This document shows positions 1-7,410 of a stretch of DNA of 20,719 nt, piece after piece (position 1 is the stretch's first letter; every line of letters begins with the position of its first letter). Where the stretch lies: assembly GCA_029268085.1 (NCBI GenBank), contig JAJUHD010000019.1, positions 1 through 20,719 on the forward strand, given 5' to 3'. Origin of the DNA: Bacillota bacterium. Lineage in GTDB: Bacteria; Bacillota; Clostridia; Oscillospirales; Oscillospiraceae. A program made the translations under genes and the position numbers. The notes beneath the pieces were generated by a model, which worked only from the letters and a program-made list of their open reading frames with translations, was not told the origin of the DNA and did no database searches.

Positions 1-144
1 ATAGGCTTTCCGGATATAATTGAAAATCAGAGGGAGAAGGGAAGGCGTGTTGCCGTATATCCTGTCAGTGAAAGCAGCTGGCTTGACATGGGCCAGATGA
101 CAGAGCTTGAGAGAATGAGGGAGAGACTGTATGGGAGAGATTAG
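1..144 (+). CDS. Sugar nucleotidyltransferase, C-terminal fragment (5' end outside window)
   Basis: An open frame enters from the left edge and stops at TAG 142-144, giving the last 47 residues of a protein. The fragment contains GFPDII, then VAVYPV, then SWLDMGQMTELERMRERL. This order, a beta-strand run ending in W-L-D-x-G followed by a short helix, is how NTP_transferase-type sugar-1-phosphate nucleotidyltransferases end, including the PtmE-type GlcN-1-P guanylyltransferases of legionaminic acid clusters. The catalytic N-terminal part is not visible, so the nucleotide and sugar cannot be assigned. Its last 14 bases overlap the start of the following acetyltransferase gene, and it is followed by nonulosonate genes, which fits a role in making an activated amino sugar for that pathway. 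The family call rests on the tail only. Confidence 0.6.
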   Translation: MGFPDIIENQREKGRRVAVYPVSESSWLDMGQMTELERMRERLYGRD

Positions 145-640
145 CATCAGAAGGGCTGCAGCATCCGATTTTGATTTTTTCTATTCGATAAAGTGCGATG
201 CGGACAACATATACTGGTCAGGCCATACATCGCCTCCTTCGCGCGAGAACCTAGTTGGTTTTTTCTCCTCCGGTATTCAAAATCCGGATATACATACTAA
301 GAGAACGATATTTATTGTTGAGGAACAGCCCAATAATAACAGAGTCGGATATTTATATTTTGATCCGGTCAAAGGCGGTTCGGCTGAAATAAGCATAGCG
401 ATCATGCAGGAGTTTTCCGGAAGGGGCTATGGACGGCAGGCGGTGCGCACACTCTGCGATATGGCGTTTGGCCTTGGCTTTAATAAAATAACCGCCATGG
501 TACGGGAAGATAATCTGCGCAGTCAAAGAATGTTCCGGCATGCCGGGTTTGAAACGACAGGTTTATTCACATTCCAATTTATAGACAATCTGAACAAAGA
601 GGTCAAAATGCTTGAATTTAAGAAAGTCCGGCAGGTATAG
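131..640 (+). CDS. GNAT-family N-acetyltransferase, probably acting on an amino-sugar intermediate
   Basis: A 169-residue single-domain GNAT protein. The acetyl-CoA pyrophosphate loop (motif A) is at residues 94-103, EFSGRGYGRQ, matching Q/RxxGxG/A. It is preceded by the AEISIAI strand and followed by the N-x-R-S-Q-x-M-F-x-x-x-G-F motif (128-140) typical of RimJ/PseH-like acetyltransferases. The ATG lies inside the previous gene (14-bp overlap) with GAGGGAG about 11 bases upstream, which suggests translational coupling. Its place between a sugar nucleotidyltransferase and NeuB/NeuC/NeuA genes suggests N-acetylation of a 4-amino-6-deoxy sugar nucleotide, as LegH, PseH or PglD-type enzymes do. 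That substrate is inferred from context; the family call is secure. It is cytosolic, with no signal peptide or membrane segment. Confidence 0.85.
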   Translation: MGEISIRRAAASDFDFFYSIKCDADNIYWSGHTSPPSRENLVGFFSSGIQNPDIHTKRTIFIVEEQPNNNRVGYLYFDPVKGGSAEISIAIMQEFSGRGYGRQAVRTLCDMAFGLGFNKITAMVREDNLRSQRMFRHAGFETTGLFTFQFIDNLNKEVKMLEFKKVRQV

Positions 641-644
641 GACT

Positions 645-1700
645 ATGGAGCTTGGAAGTGAATTTAACCTTGATTTGCTCAATTTGAACATATCCCCAAA
701 CTCTTTTTTAGAGTATATGGGAGACATGCAATATTGCCTGTTTGACAGCGGACGCAGCGCTTTGAAGGCTATTTCCACCACTCTTGGAGATGGATATATC
801 CTTATGCCGGAATATATCTGCGAATCCGTCTTAAAATGCTTTTCCTCAGAGAGGATAGTATTCTACAGACTCAAAGACGATCTGCAAATCGATCTGGAGG
901 ATTTCAAAAGAAAATTGAGCGGCGATGTTTCCGCCGTATACCTGATGCATTACTTCGGAAGCTTGCAGCCGGAGAATGTGCTGGCATTTATTCGCGCGGA
1001 AAAAGAAAAGTATGGCTTTGCCATAATTGAAGACACTACACACAGCATATTTTCAGAAAAGCAAACCATCGGCGATTATTGCGCCGCGAGCCTTCGAAAA
1101 TGGTTTCCTGTTCCAAACGGCGGAGTGCTATATACAGGCAATTTCTTAAATCTGCATACATATGATGAAATCAAGAGAAGCGCCGACAACTGCAAGGCAT
1201 ATGCAATGGTGCTTAAAACCCTATATCTGAATGGCAGGTTCGATTGCAATACAGAATACAGAAGGATATTTACTGAGTGTGAAGAAAAGCTTGACACGCA
1301 GGGTGAAGTTAAGAGAATATCCGATTTTTCAGAGTTTTTGCTGAGATGTATTGACGTTGAGGATTTTGCAAAAAAACGCCGCTCCAACCTTAATTGTCTG
1401 AAAGACAGATTAAGCGGTATAGGTATGAAACAGATAGTTAATTTTGCGGAGAAGGACTGCCCGTTGGCTCTTCCTGTTCTGGTTCCGGATAGAGATGGTT
1501 TACATAACTATTTGGCTAAAAACAAAATCTACTGCGCCGTTCACTGGCCTTTTGATGGGAACTCGCGCAATGAAAGGCCCTTGGGGGTCTTTTTATCGGA
1601 ACATATGATATCTTTGCCAATTGACCAGCGATACGGAAAAGAAGAAATGGAGCATTTATTTCAGGTGATAGACGAATATAAAGGCAGGCTGAGATTTTGA
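645..1700 (+). CDS. DegT/DnrJ/EryC1-type PLP-dependent protein (putative sugar aminotransferase)
   Basis: A fold-type I PLP protein of 351 residues when started at ATG 645, five bases after the previous stop. An in-frame TTG at 612 would extend it into the upstream gene and is less likely. Visible family landmarks are the phosphate-binding S-G-R-S-A-L (35-40), the E-D (129-130) whose Asp contacts the PLP ring nitrogen, a nearby His133, and S-L-R-K-W-F-P-V-P-N-G-G (149-160), in which Lys152 would be the Schiff-base lysine. The spacing agrees with DegT aminotransferases, but SLRKWFP differs from the usual S-F-x-x-x-K-N-L, marking a divergent subgroup. It could supply the 4-amino group of a bacillosamine/legionaminic precursor, or modify the finished sugar with its FemAB-like neighbour, which overlaps it by 4 bp. 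The exact reaction is not determined. Confidence 0.75.
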   Translation: MELGSEFNLDLLNLNISPNSFLEYMGDMQYCLFDSGRSALKAISTTLGDGYILMPEYICESVLKCFSSERIVFYRLKDDLQIDLEDFKRKLSGDVSAVYLMHYFGSLQPENVLAFIRAEKEKYGFAIIEDTTHSIFSEKQTIGDYCAASLRKWFPVPNGGVLYTGNFLNLHTYDEIKRSADNCKAYAMVLKTLYLNGRFDCNTEYRRIFTECEEKLDTQGEVKRISDFSEFLLRCIDVEDFAKKRRSNLNCLKDRLSGIGMKQIVNFAEKDCPLALPVLVPDRDGLHNYLAKNKIYCAVHWPFDGNSRNERPLGVFLSEHMISLPIDQRYGKEEMEHLFQVIDEYKGRLRF

Positions 1701-2749
1701 AGTATTTTACATATAAGCAAGCTTCGGAATGGGACGAATATGTTAAATCGTTCCCTGATTGGGACGTATACTACCTATGCGAATATGCGGTATCTTTTAT
1801 GCTGCATGGCGACGGCGAGCCGCTGCTGCTTTGCTATGAGGACGGGCAGGCAAGAATGTGCTATGTGGTGATGAAAAACGATATTGCCGGCTGCTCTTTC
1901 TTCAAAAATTCGCTGCCTTATGGAAAATACTTTGATTTTGCAACGCCGTATGGTTATGGAGGCCCGCTTGCAGACGGAGAATTTCCGGCAGGCAGCCAAA
2001 AACGGTTTGCTGAACAGTTAAGCAGCTTTTGTGAAGAAAACGGCATAGTTTCTCAGTTTATCCGCTTTCATCCGCTGCTCGGAAATCATATATATTTTAC
2101 TGATGTTTCTGAAAACGCGTATTCAAGGGATACCGTATATATCGATACTTCATCCGAAGATGCTATTTATGCAAATCTGGACAGTAAAAACCGCAATATG
2201 GTCCGTAAAGCCCAAAAGCTTGGAATCCGGATAATCAACAGGCCGATTGATGATTACAAAGCGTTTTATGAAATATATCATGAAACGATGCGGCGGAATA
2301 ATGCGGACGATTACTATTTTTTTAATGAGAAATACTTTTCCTATCTAAAGGACTCTTTAAAAGATTACGCAACGATTTTTTATGCTATGGCGGAGGATAA
2401 GCCTGTCAGCGGCGCGATTTTTCTGTTTAACGAAAAAAATATGCACTATCATTTGGCTGGTACATATCGGGAAAACCGAAATCTTGCGGCGGGCAACCTT
2501 CTGATTTATGAAACGGCTGTTTGGGCTTGCAAAAACGGAATTACGCGGCTGCATTTGGGCGGAGGACTGACCGAAAACGACGGATTATTTGGCTTCAAGG
2601 CTCAATTTAACAAAAATGGGCGGCTTCCTTTTTATATCGGAAGGACGATTTTTAACAGCTCGGCTTATAACTTCCTGCTCCGGAAAAGGAAAGAGCTTGA
2701 CCCGGACTTTGACGTCAATAGCGGCTATTTGATCCAATACCGGAGGTAA
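1697..2749 (+). CDS. FemAB-like / GNAT (Acetyltransf_6-type) acyl- or aminoacyltransferase
   Basis: A 350-residue protein made of two GNAT-like lobes, the architecture of FemABX peptidyltransferases and related Acetyltransf_6 proteins. The second lobe carries the characteristic basic stretch K-N-R-N-M-V-R-K-A-Q-K-L-G-I (164-177), then a long helical region, A-G-T-Y-R (255-259), L-H-L-G-G-G (285-290) and G-L-F-G-F-K-A-Q-F (296-304), which matches the FemAB ending F-K-x-x-F. No signal peptide or membrane helix is present. The start is TTG, sharing TTGA with the previous stop, so it is translationally coupled to the DegT gene. FemX-type proteins transfer amino acids from aminoacyl-tRNA; more distant relatives use other acyl donors. 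Inside a nonulosonate operon the attractive guess is acylation of an amino group on the sugar, but peptidoglycan bridge synthesis cannot be excluded. Confidence 0.75.
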   Translation: MKYFTYKQASEWDEYVKSFPDWDVYYLCEYAVSFMLHGDGEPLLLCYEDGQARMCYVVMKNDIAGCSFFKNSLPYGKYFDFATPYGYGGPLADGEFPAGSQKRFAEQLSSFCEENGIVSQFIRFHPLLGNHIYFTDVSENAYSRDTVYIDTSSEDAIYANLDSKNRNMVRKAQKLGIRIINRPIDDYKAFYEIYHETMRRNNADDYYFFNEKYFSYLKDSLKDYATIFYAMAEDKPVSGAIFLFNEKNMHYHLAGTYRENRNLAAGNLLIYETAVWACKNGITRLHLGGGLTENDGLFGFKAQFNKNGRLPFYIGRTIFNSSAYNFLLRKRKELDPDFDVNSGYLIQYRR

Positions 2750-2754
2750 TTATC

Positions 2755-3750
2755 GTGAGCGTATACATTATTGCCGAGGCCGGAGACAACCACAACGGCA
2801 GCTTAGATCTTGCTCTTCGCCTTATTGACGCGGCAGCAGGGGCTGGTGCTGATTGCGTTAAATTCCAGACCTTTATATCCGAAGAAGTTATTTCCAAACG
2901 CGCGCAAAAGGCCGAGTACCAAAAGATTAACACAGTCGCCGATGAATCACAGCTTGAAATGGTGAAGAAGCTGGAGCTGCCATTTGATGATTTTATAAAA
3001 CTCAGGGATTACTGCGCCCAAAAGCGTATTCAGTTTCTTTCCTCTCCGTTTGACCTTAAAAGCATAGAGTTTCTTAGCACGTTGGATTTGCCTTTTTGGA
3101 AAATCCCGTCAGGCGAAGTCACCAATCTCCCATATTTGTTGGCAATTGCGAAAACGCGAATGCCCGTGCTTGTGTCCACGGGCATGTGCGAGATGGAGGA
3201 AATTCAGACAGCGATAGACGTGCTGAAAAATAACGGTACTCCTCAAATAACACTGCTTCACTGCAATACGGAATATCCGACACCGTTTGAAGATGTTAAT
3301 CTAAGCGCTATATTGACCATGAAAAAAAGGTTTGGCCTGCAAGTAGGGTACTCAGATCATACAACAGGGATAGAAGTGCCTATTGCCGCGGCTGCGTTGG
3401 GCGCCGCAGTCGTTGAAAAACACTTAACGCTCGATAAAACTATGGAAGGCCCCGACCACAAGGCCAGCCTTGAACCTGATGAGTTTTCGTCAATGGTTGC
3501 CGCTGTCCGGAACATTGAGAAAGCATTGGGGAGCGGAGATAAAACGCCCAGTCCATCCGAACGGAAAAATATGGTTATAGCGAGAAAGAGCATCGTTGCA
3601 CGCTGCAAGATCAAAAAGGGAGAGCTGTTTTCGGAAAGTAATATTACGGCAAAGCGCCCGGGCAGCGGTATTTCTCCGATGCGCTGGTTCGATGTTCTGG
3701 GCGCGGCCGCCAAACGCGATTTTGAAGAGGATGAGCTGATAGAACTGTGA
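2755..3750 (+). CDS. neuB: NeuB-family nonulosonic acid synthase (sialic/legionaminic acid synthase)
   Basis: Condenses phosphoenolpyruvate with a 6-carbon N-acetyl-mannosamine-type sugar to form a 9-carbon nonulosonic acid. At 331 residues it has the normal length, with an N-terminal TIM barrel and a C-terminal SAF (antifreeze-like) domain from about 275. Landmarks are E-A-G-D-N-H-N-G (8-15), K-F-Q-T-F (36-40), K-I-P-S-G-E (116-121), S-T-G-M (141-144), G-Y-S-D-H-T (198-203), E-K-H-L-T-L-D (221-227) and G-P-D-H-K-A-S-L (232-239). The start is GTG 2755, set by GGAGG at 2742-2746 eight bases upstream; the gap to the previous stop is 5 bp and the next gene overlaps by 4 bp. Whether the product is Neu5Ac, legionaminic or another isomer cannot be read from motifs. 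The adjacent aminotransferase and acetyltransferase favour a diamino sugar. Confidence 0.93.
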   Translation: MSVYIIAEAGDNHNGSLDLALRLIDAAAGAGADCVKFQTFISEEVISKRAQKAEYQKINTVADESQLEMVKKLELPFDDFIKLRDYCAQKRIQFLSSPFDLKSIEFLSTLDLPFWKIPSGEVTNLPYLLAIAKTRMPVLVSTGMCEMEEIQTAIDVLKNNGTPQITLLHCNTEYPTPFEDVNLSAILTMKKRFGLQVGYSDHTTGIEVPIAAAALGAAVVEKHLTLDKTMEGPDHKASLEPDEFSSMVAAVRNIEKALGSGDKTPSPSERKNMVIARKSIVARCKIKKGELFSESNITAKRPGSGISPMRWFDVLGAAAKRDFEEDELIEL

Positions 3751-4922
3751 AAAATGAGGTCTGCGTGGTAACAGGATCAAGAGCGGAATACGGACTGCTT
3801 CGCCCCCTGCTTTTCCGCTTGCGGAACGACAAGGAGATTTCATTGCGGCTTGTTGCTACAGGAAGCCATTTAAGCAGCGCCTTTGGCAACACACAGGATG
3901 AAATAGAAAATGACGGATTCACAATAAATACGCGAATTGAAATTCCTTTAGAGGGCGACGGTAAGGCGGATATGGCAAAGGCGGCCGGAGCCGCAATCAT
4001 TTCCTTCGCCGAATATTTTGAAAACGACCGGCCTGATTTGCTTATCGTTCTTGGAGATCGTTATGAAGTTTTCGCAGCATCCACGGCAGCAATGATCCAG
4101 GGAATTGCAATAGCTCATATTTCAGGCGGAGATGTTACTGAAGGGACTTTGGACGACACATTCCGCCATTGCATCACAAAAATGAGCTTTCTGCATTTTC
4201 CCGGCTGCCAAAAATCCGCTGAACGCATTATTCAGTTGGGAGAAAGCCCAAGCCGTGTTTTTAACGTAGGCGAACCGGGAGTGGAAAACTGTTTGTCCGT
4301 TGCGCCTATGAGCATTTCAAACTTGCAGGCCGAATTGGGCTTTGATATTACCGGAAAACCGTATTCCATTGTTACTTTTCACCCTGTCACGAATGAAGAC
4401 AGCACCGCAGAAGAGCAGGTAGCCGAGCTGGTTTCGGCGCTTGAGAACTTTCCGGAAATGAATTTCATTATAACAAAAGCGAACGCCGATGCAGGCGGGC
4501 GCACAATAAACAGAATATGGGACGAACAGGCCAAAACTCATACAAACTGGCTGGTCGTACCGTCTTTGGGCGCTGAACGTTATATTTCGGCAATGAAATA
4601 TGCCGAGATGATTATCGGCAACTCTTCAAGCGGCATAGTCGAAGCTCCGGCTTTGAAAAAACCGACGATAAATATCGGCGAACGCCAGAAAGGGCGCATG
4701 CTGGCTGAAAGCATAATATCGTGCGCCCCCAAGGCGAACGATATAGCGGAAGCAATGAAAAAAGTGTCCTCGCCGGAATTTAAAGCAATTTCAAAAAACG
4801 TTCGGAACCACTTTGGGGACGGAAATACGTCCGATAAAATAATGAAAAGGATCAAAGCGTTTTTGGCGGCTGACAACAGGAATATTAAAAAAGAGTTTTT
4901 TGATTTAGAGGTTAAGTTTTGA
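3747..4922 (+). CDS. neuC: UDP-N-acetylglucosamine-type 2-epimerase (hydrolysing), NeuC/LegG family
   Basis: Converts UDP-GlcNAc (NeuC) or UDP-N,N'-diacetylbacillosamine (LegG) into free ManNAc-type sugar plus UDP, the substrate of the preceding synthase. The protein has 391 residues with the GT-B-like two-domain epimerase fold. It opens with V-V-T-G-S-R-A-E-Y-G-L-L (7-18), followed by L-G-D-R-Y-E (102-107), H-I-S-G-G-D-V-T-E-G-T (124-134), the active-site region D-D-T-F-R-H-C-I-T-K-M-S (136-147), T-F-H-P-V-T (210-215) and the UDP-binding G-N-S-S-S-G-I-V-E-A-P (291-301). T-G-S-R-A-E-Y-G is diagnostic of the hydrolysing subgroup rather than the WecB-type non-hydrolysing epimerase. The start is GTG, overlapping the neuB stop as GTGA. 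Substrate choice between NeuC and LegG is open. Confidence 0.92.
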   Translation: MKNEVCVVTGSRAEYGLLRPLLFRLRNDKEISLRLVATGSHLSSAFGNTQDEIENDGFTINTRIEIPLEGDGKADMAKAAGAAIISFAEYFENDRPDLLIVLGDRYEVFAASTAAMIQGIAIAHISGGDVTEGTLDDTFRHCITKMSFLHFPGCQKSAERIIQLGESPSRVFNVGEPGVENCLSVAPMSISNLQAELGFDITGKPYSIVTFHPVTNEDSTAEEQVAELVSALENFPEMNFIITKANADAGGRTINRIWDEQAKTHTNWLVVPSLGAERYISAMKYAEMIIGNSSSGIVEAPALKKPTINIGERQKGRMLAESIISCAPKANDIAEAMKKVSSPEFKAISKNVRNHFGDGNTSDKIMKRIKAFLAADNRNIKKEFFDLEVKF

Positions 4923-5608
4923 AAAATATTGCGATTATTCCCGCCCGCAGCGGCTCCAAGGGACTTCCGGACAAAAATATAAAGCCGCTTGCAGGAAAAC
5001 CTCTTCTGGCATATTCGGTGGAAGCCGCGCTGCAATCCGGAGTATTTGATGTTGTTCATGTTTCGACCGACTCCGAAAAGTATGCGGAAATCGCAAGGGA
5101 ATACGGAGCCGACGTCCCGTTTCTCCGAAGCGCGGAGGCTTCCTCAGACACCGCTTCATCCTGGGATGCGGTCCGCGAGGCAATCGAAAATTACTCGATT
5201 TTCGGAAAAACTTTCGATACTTTTATGCTGCTGCAGCCTACATCGCCGCTGCGAGATGCAAAAGACATCGTCGAAGCCTATGGATGCATGATACAGAAAC
5301 AGGCGAATGCTATAGTATCTGTATGTGAAGCAGATCATTCGCCTTTGCAGTGCAATATATTGCCCGCAGATGGTTCGCTGGCCGGATTCATTAAAAATGA
5401 GTATATGAACGCTCCGCGGCAGATGCTTGAAACTTATTTCAAATTAAACGGTGCGATTTATCTGGCGAAGACGGACTTTTTCCTCAGGTCAGGTGATATT
5501 TACTCGGATAAGTGCTATGCCTACATTATGGATAGGAAAAGATCAATCGATATCGACGATCAGTTTGACTTCGATTTTGCCGAAATGCTTATTCAAAAAT
5601 ACAAGTAG
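4919..5608 (+). CDS. neuA: CMP-nonulosonic acid cytidylyltransferase (NeuA family)
   Basis: Activates the nonulosonic acid with CTP to give CMP-sugar and pyrophosphate, the donor for glycosyltransferases. The 229-residue length is that of the minimal catalytic domain, with no C-terminal esterase. Motifs are I-P-A-R-S-G-S-K-G-L-P-D-K-N (7-20, the CTP-binding signature), S-T-D-S-E (49-53), L-L-Q-P-T-S-P-L-R (104-112), N-G-A-I-Y-L (177-182) and the metal-binding S-I-D-I-D-D-Q-F-D-F (209-218). The start is TTG, overlapping the neuC stop as TTGA, with AGAGG about eight bases upstream. It closes the coupled nonulosonate gene block; 29 bp separate it from the next gene. NeuA, LegF and PseF share these motifs, so the accepted sugar is unresolved. 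Confidence 0.93.
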   Translation: MKNIAIIPARSGSKGLPDKNIKPLAGKPLLAYSVEAALQSGVFDVVHVSTDSEKYAEIAREYGADVPFLRSAEASSDTASSWDAVREAIENYSIFGKTFDTFMLLQPTSPLRDAKDIVEAYGCMIQKQANAIVSVCEADHSPLQCNILPADGSLAGFIKNEYMNAPRQMLETYFKLNGAIYLAKTDFFLRSGDIYSDKCYAYIMDRKRSIDIDDQFDFDFAEMLIQKYK

Positions 5609-5637
5609 CAGTTAGTTGCATATGAAAGGATGGATAC

Positions 5638-7275
5638 ATGAAATATGCACTTATTGGCTGCGGACGCATCGCTGTAAACCATATCAAGGCTGCGGTCGTC
5701 AACAAGCTCGAAATCGCCGCGGTGTGCGATGTGATACCGGAGCGTATGGAAAGTCTGCTTGCAAAATTCGGAATTGAAAGGGACATAGGAATTGCCCGTT
5801 ATACCGACTGCAAAAGGATGCTTTCAGAGGTCAGGCCACAGCTTGTCGGCATAGCTACCGAGAGCGGGCTTCATGCGGAAATTGCCCTTGCCTGTATGGA
5901 TGAGGGGGCGAACGTGATAATCGAAAAACCTATTGCATTGAGTATAGAGGATGCCGACCGGATAATCGCGAGAGCCAAAGAAACAGGCCTGAAGGTATCC
6001 GTCTGCCATCAGAACCGTTTCAATATTGCGGTTGCGGAGACCCGCAAGGCACTCGAAGCGGGACGCTTCGGAAAACTGTCCCACGGTTCTGTTCACGTCC
6101 GCTGGAACCGTGGCCGGGACTATTACGCGCAGGCGCAATGGCGAGGAACATGGGAGCAGGACGGCGGATGCCTGATGAACCAGTGCATACACGGCATCGA
6201 CCTGCTGCGCTGGATGTTCGGCGACGAGGCGGAGGAGGTCTACGGGCAGACGCGCCGGCAGCACCACGCTTATATTGAAGCCGAGGATGTTGGCCTTGCT
6301 GTTGTAAAGTTCAAAAACGGCGCGGTGGCGACTATCGAGGGCACGACAAATGTTTACCCGCAGAATCTTGAGGAAACGCTCTGCATATTCGGCGAAAAAG
6401 GTACGGTCAAGCTGGGCGGCAAATCCTGCAACAGCATAGACGTATGGCAGTTCGCCGATGAGACACCGCAGGACGAAGAAAACAAGGGCAGAGAGGAACA
6501 GACTTCCGACGTCTACGGGAACGGTCATATAAGCCTGTATGCGGATGTTATCAACGCGATAGAGCATGGCCGCGAACCGTATGTGGATGCGCGGGCAGGC
6601 AAAAACGCGCTTGAAATTGTTTTGGCGATATACAGAAGCCAGAAGGAAGGAAAACCGGTGAAGCTGCCGCTTGCGGATTTTGCATGCGCTGACATGATCG
6701 GGGAGTTTGATGTGCCTAATTATTACGTTCACGAAACAAGCTGTATCGACGATAACGCAACGATAGGCAAAGGCACAAGGATATGGCACTTCTGCCATGT
6801 ACAGAGCGGGGCGGTAATCGGCGAAAACTGCTTGCTGGGCCAGAATGTCAATATATCCTGCAACGTGGTGGTAGGCGACGGCTGCAGGATTCAAAACAAT
6901 GTGTCGCTGTATGAAGGCGTTGAGCTTGAGGACTATGTGTTCTGCGGACCGTCATGCGTATTCACAAACGATCTCACGCCGAGGGCGAAGTACCCGAAGA
7001 GACGGACGGAATACATAAAGACCATAGTACGTACCGGCGCGACCATCGGAGCAAACGCCGCTGTCGTCTGCGGCAACACGGTAGGCAAGTGGTCTATGAT
7101 AGCCGCGGGAGCCGTTGTGACTAAAAATGTCCCGGACTATGCGCTTGTGGCGGGAGTACCGGCAAAGCGTATCGGCTGGGTCTGCGAGTGCGGCCAAATA
7201 CTGAAAAACGGCTTGAAATGCCCTAAATGCGGCAGGAAATACAAGGAAAGCAAAAACGGGCTCTGTGAGGAATAG
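5638..7275 (+). CDS. Fused Gfo/Idh/MocA sugar 3-dehydrogenase and LbH N-acetyltransferase (WlbA/WbpB plus WlbB/WbpD) with zinc-ribbon tail
   Basis: One 545-residue frame joins two enzymes that are usually separate. Residues 1 to about 345 are a Gfo/Idh/MocA dehydrogenase: nucleotide-binding G-C-G-R-I-A-V-N-H (7-15), E-K-P-I-A-L (96-101), C-H-Q-N-R-F (123-128) and the catalytic-His region N-Q-C-I-H-G-I-D-L-L-R-W-M-F-G (181-195). Residues 362-512 form a left-handed beta-helix acetyltransferase of the WbpD/WlbB type, with repeated hexapeptides, S-C-V-F-T-N-D-L-T-P-R-A (439-450) and the G-V-P-A-K-R-I-G-W ending. The tail has C516-x-C518 and C528-x-x-C531, a small zinc-ribbon-like motif. In the WbpA/B/E/D route these activities oxidise C3 of UDP-GlcNAcA and acetylate the 3-amino product. 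The aminotransferase acting between the two steps and the 6-dehydrogenase lie just downstream. Coding GC is visibly higher than in the preceding block (34 of 60 bases at 6001-6060). Confidence 0.9.
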   Translation: MKYALIGCGRIAVNHIKAAVVNKLEIAAVCDVIPERMESLLAKFGIERDIGIARYTDCKRMLSEVRPQLVGIATESGLHAEIALACMDEGANVIIEKPIALSIEDADRIIARAKETGLKVSVCHQNRFNIAVAETRKALEAGRFGKLSHGSVHVRWNRGRDYYAQAQWRGTWEQDGGCLMNQCIHGIDLLRWMFGDEAEEVYGQTRRQHHAYIEAEDVGLAVVKFKNGAVATIEGTTNVYPQNLEETLCIFGEKGTVKLGGKSCNSIDVWQFADETPQDEENKGREEQTSDVYGNGHISLYADVINAIEHGREPYVDARAGKNALEIVLAIYRSQKEGKPVKLPLADFACADMIGEFDVPNYYVHETSCIDDNATIGKGTRIWHFCHVQSGAVIGENCLLGQNVNISCNVVVGDGCRIQNNVSLYEGVELEDYVFCGPSCVFTNDLTPRAKYPKRRTEYIKTIVRTGATIGANAAVVCGNTVGKWSMIAAGAVVTKNVPDYALVAGVPAKRIGWVCECGQILKNGLKCPKCGRKYKESKNGLCEE

Positions 7276-7359
7276 AATCATGCGGTATGGATAATGGATA
7301 AGCACGCCCGGCATTTTTCTGAATAGCATATATTGACTGTAATGTCATAACCGCCGCTT

Positions 7360-7389
7360 CCTTGAATCCGTCAAAAAGCGGATTCAAGG
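7360..7389 (+). terminator. Perfect 11-bp hairpin between the fusion gene and wbpA (weak terminator or attenuator)
   Basis: Arms CCTTGAATCCG (7360-7370) and CGGATTCAAGG (7379-7389) pair perfectly around an 8-base loop. They are followed by only four T (7392-7395), then GAGGA, the ribosome-binding site of the next gene. The short T-run makes full termination doubtful. The position suggests partial termination, mRNA processing or attenuation. The rest of the 126-bp gap (7276-7401) shows no convincing promoter. Confidence 0.5.
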
Positions 7390-7410
7390 CCTTTTGAGGA
7401 TATGCTGTTT

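Noticed and set aside
612..644. Upstream TTG start for the DegT-like gene.
   Set aside because: It lies inside the acetyltransferase gene without a better ribosome-binding site; ATG 645, just after that gene's stop, gives a normal-length protein.
5824..6894. 356-codon open frame on the - strand opposite the fusion gene.
   Set aside because: It is antisense to a clearly conserved two-domain enzyme, has no recognisable motifs, and long antisense frames are common in GC-richer coding DNA.
7333..7338. TTGACT as a -35 box for wbpA.
   Set aside because: No acceptable -10 sequence lies 16-18 bp downstream.
7371..7397. Loop TCAAAAAG of the 7360-7389 hairpin is nearly complementary to CTTTTGA at 7391-7397, suggesting a pseudoknot over the wbpA ribosome-binding site.
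   Set aside because: Only one base would have to span the 11-bp first stem, which is sterically not feasible, and the pairing is A/U-rich with a bulge.
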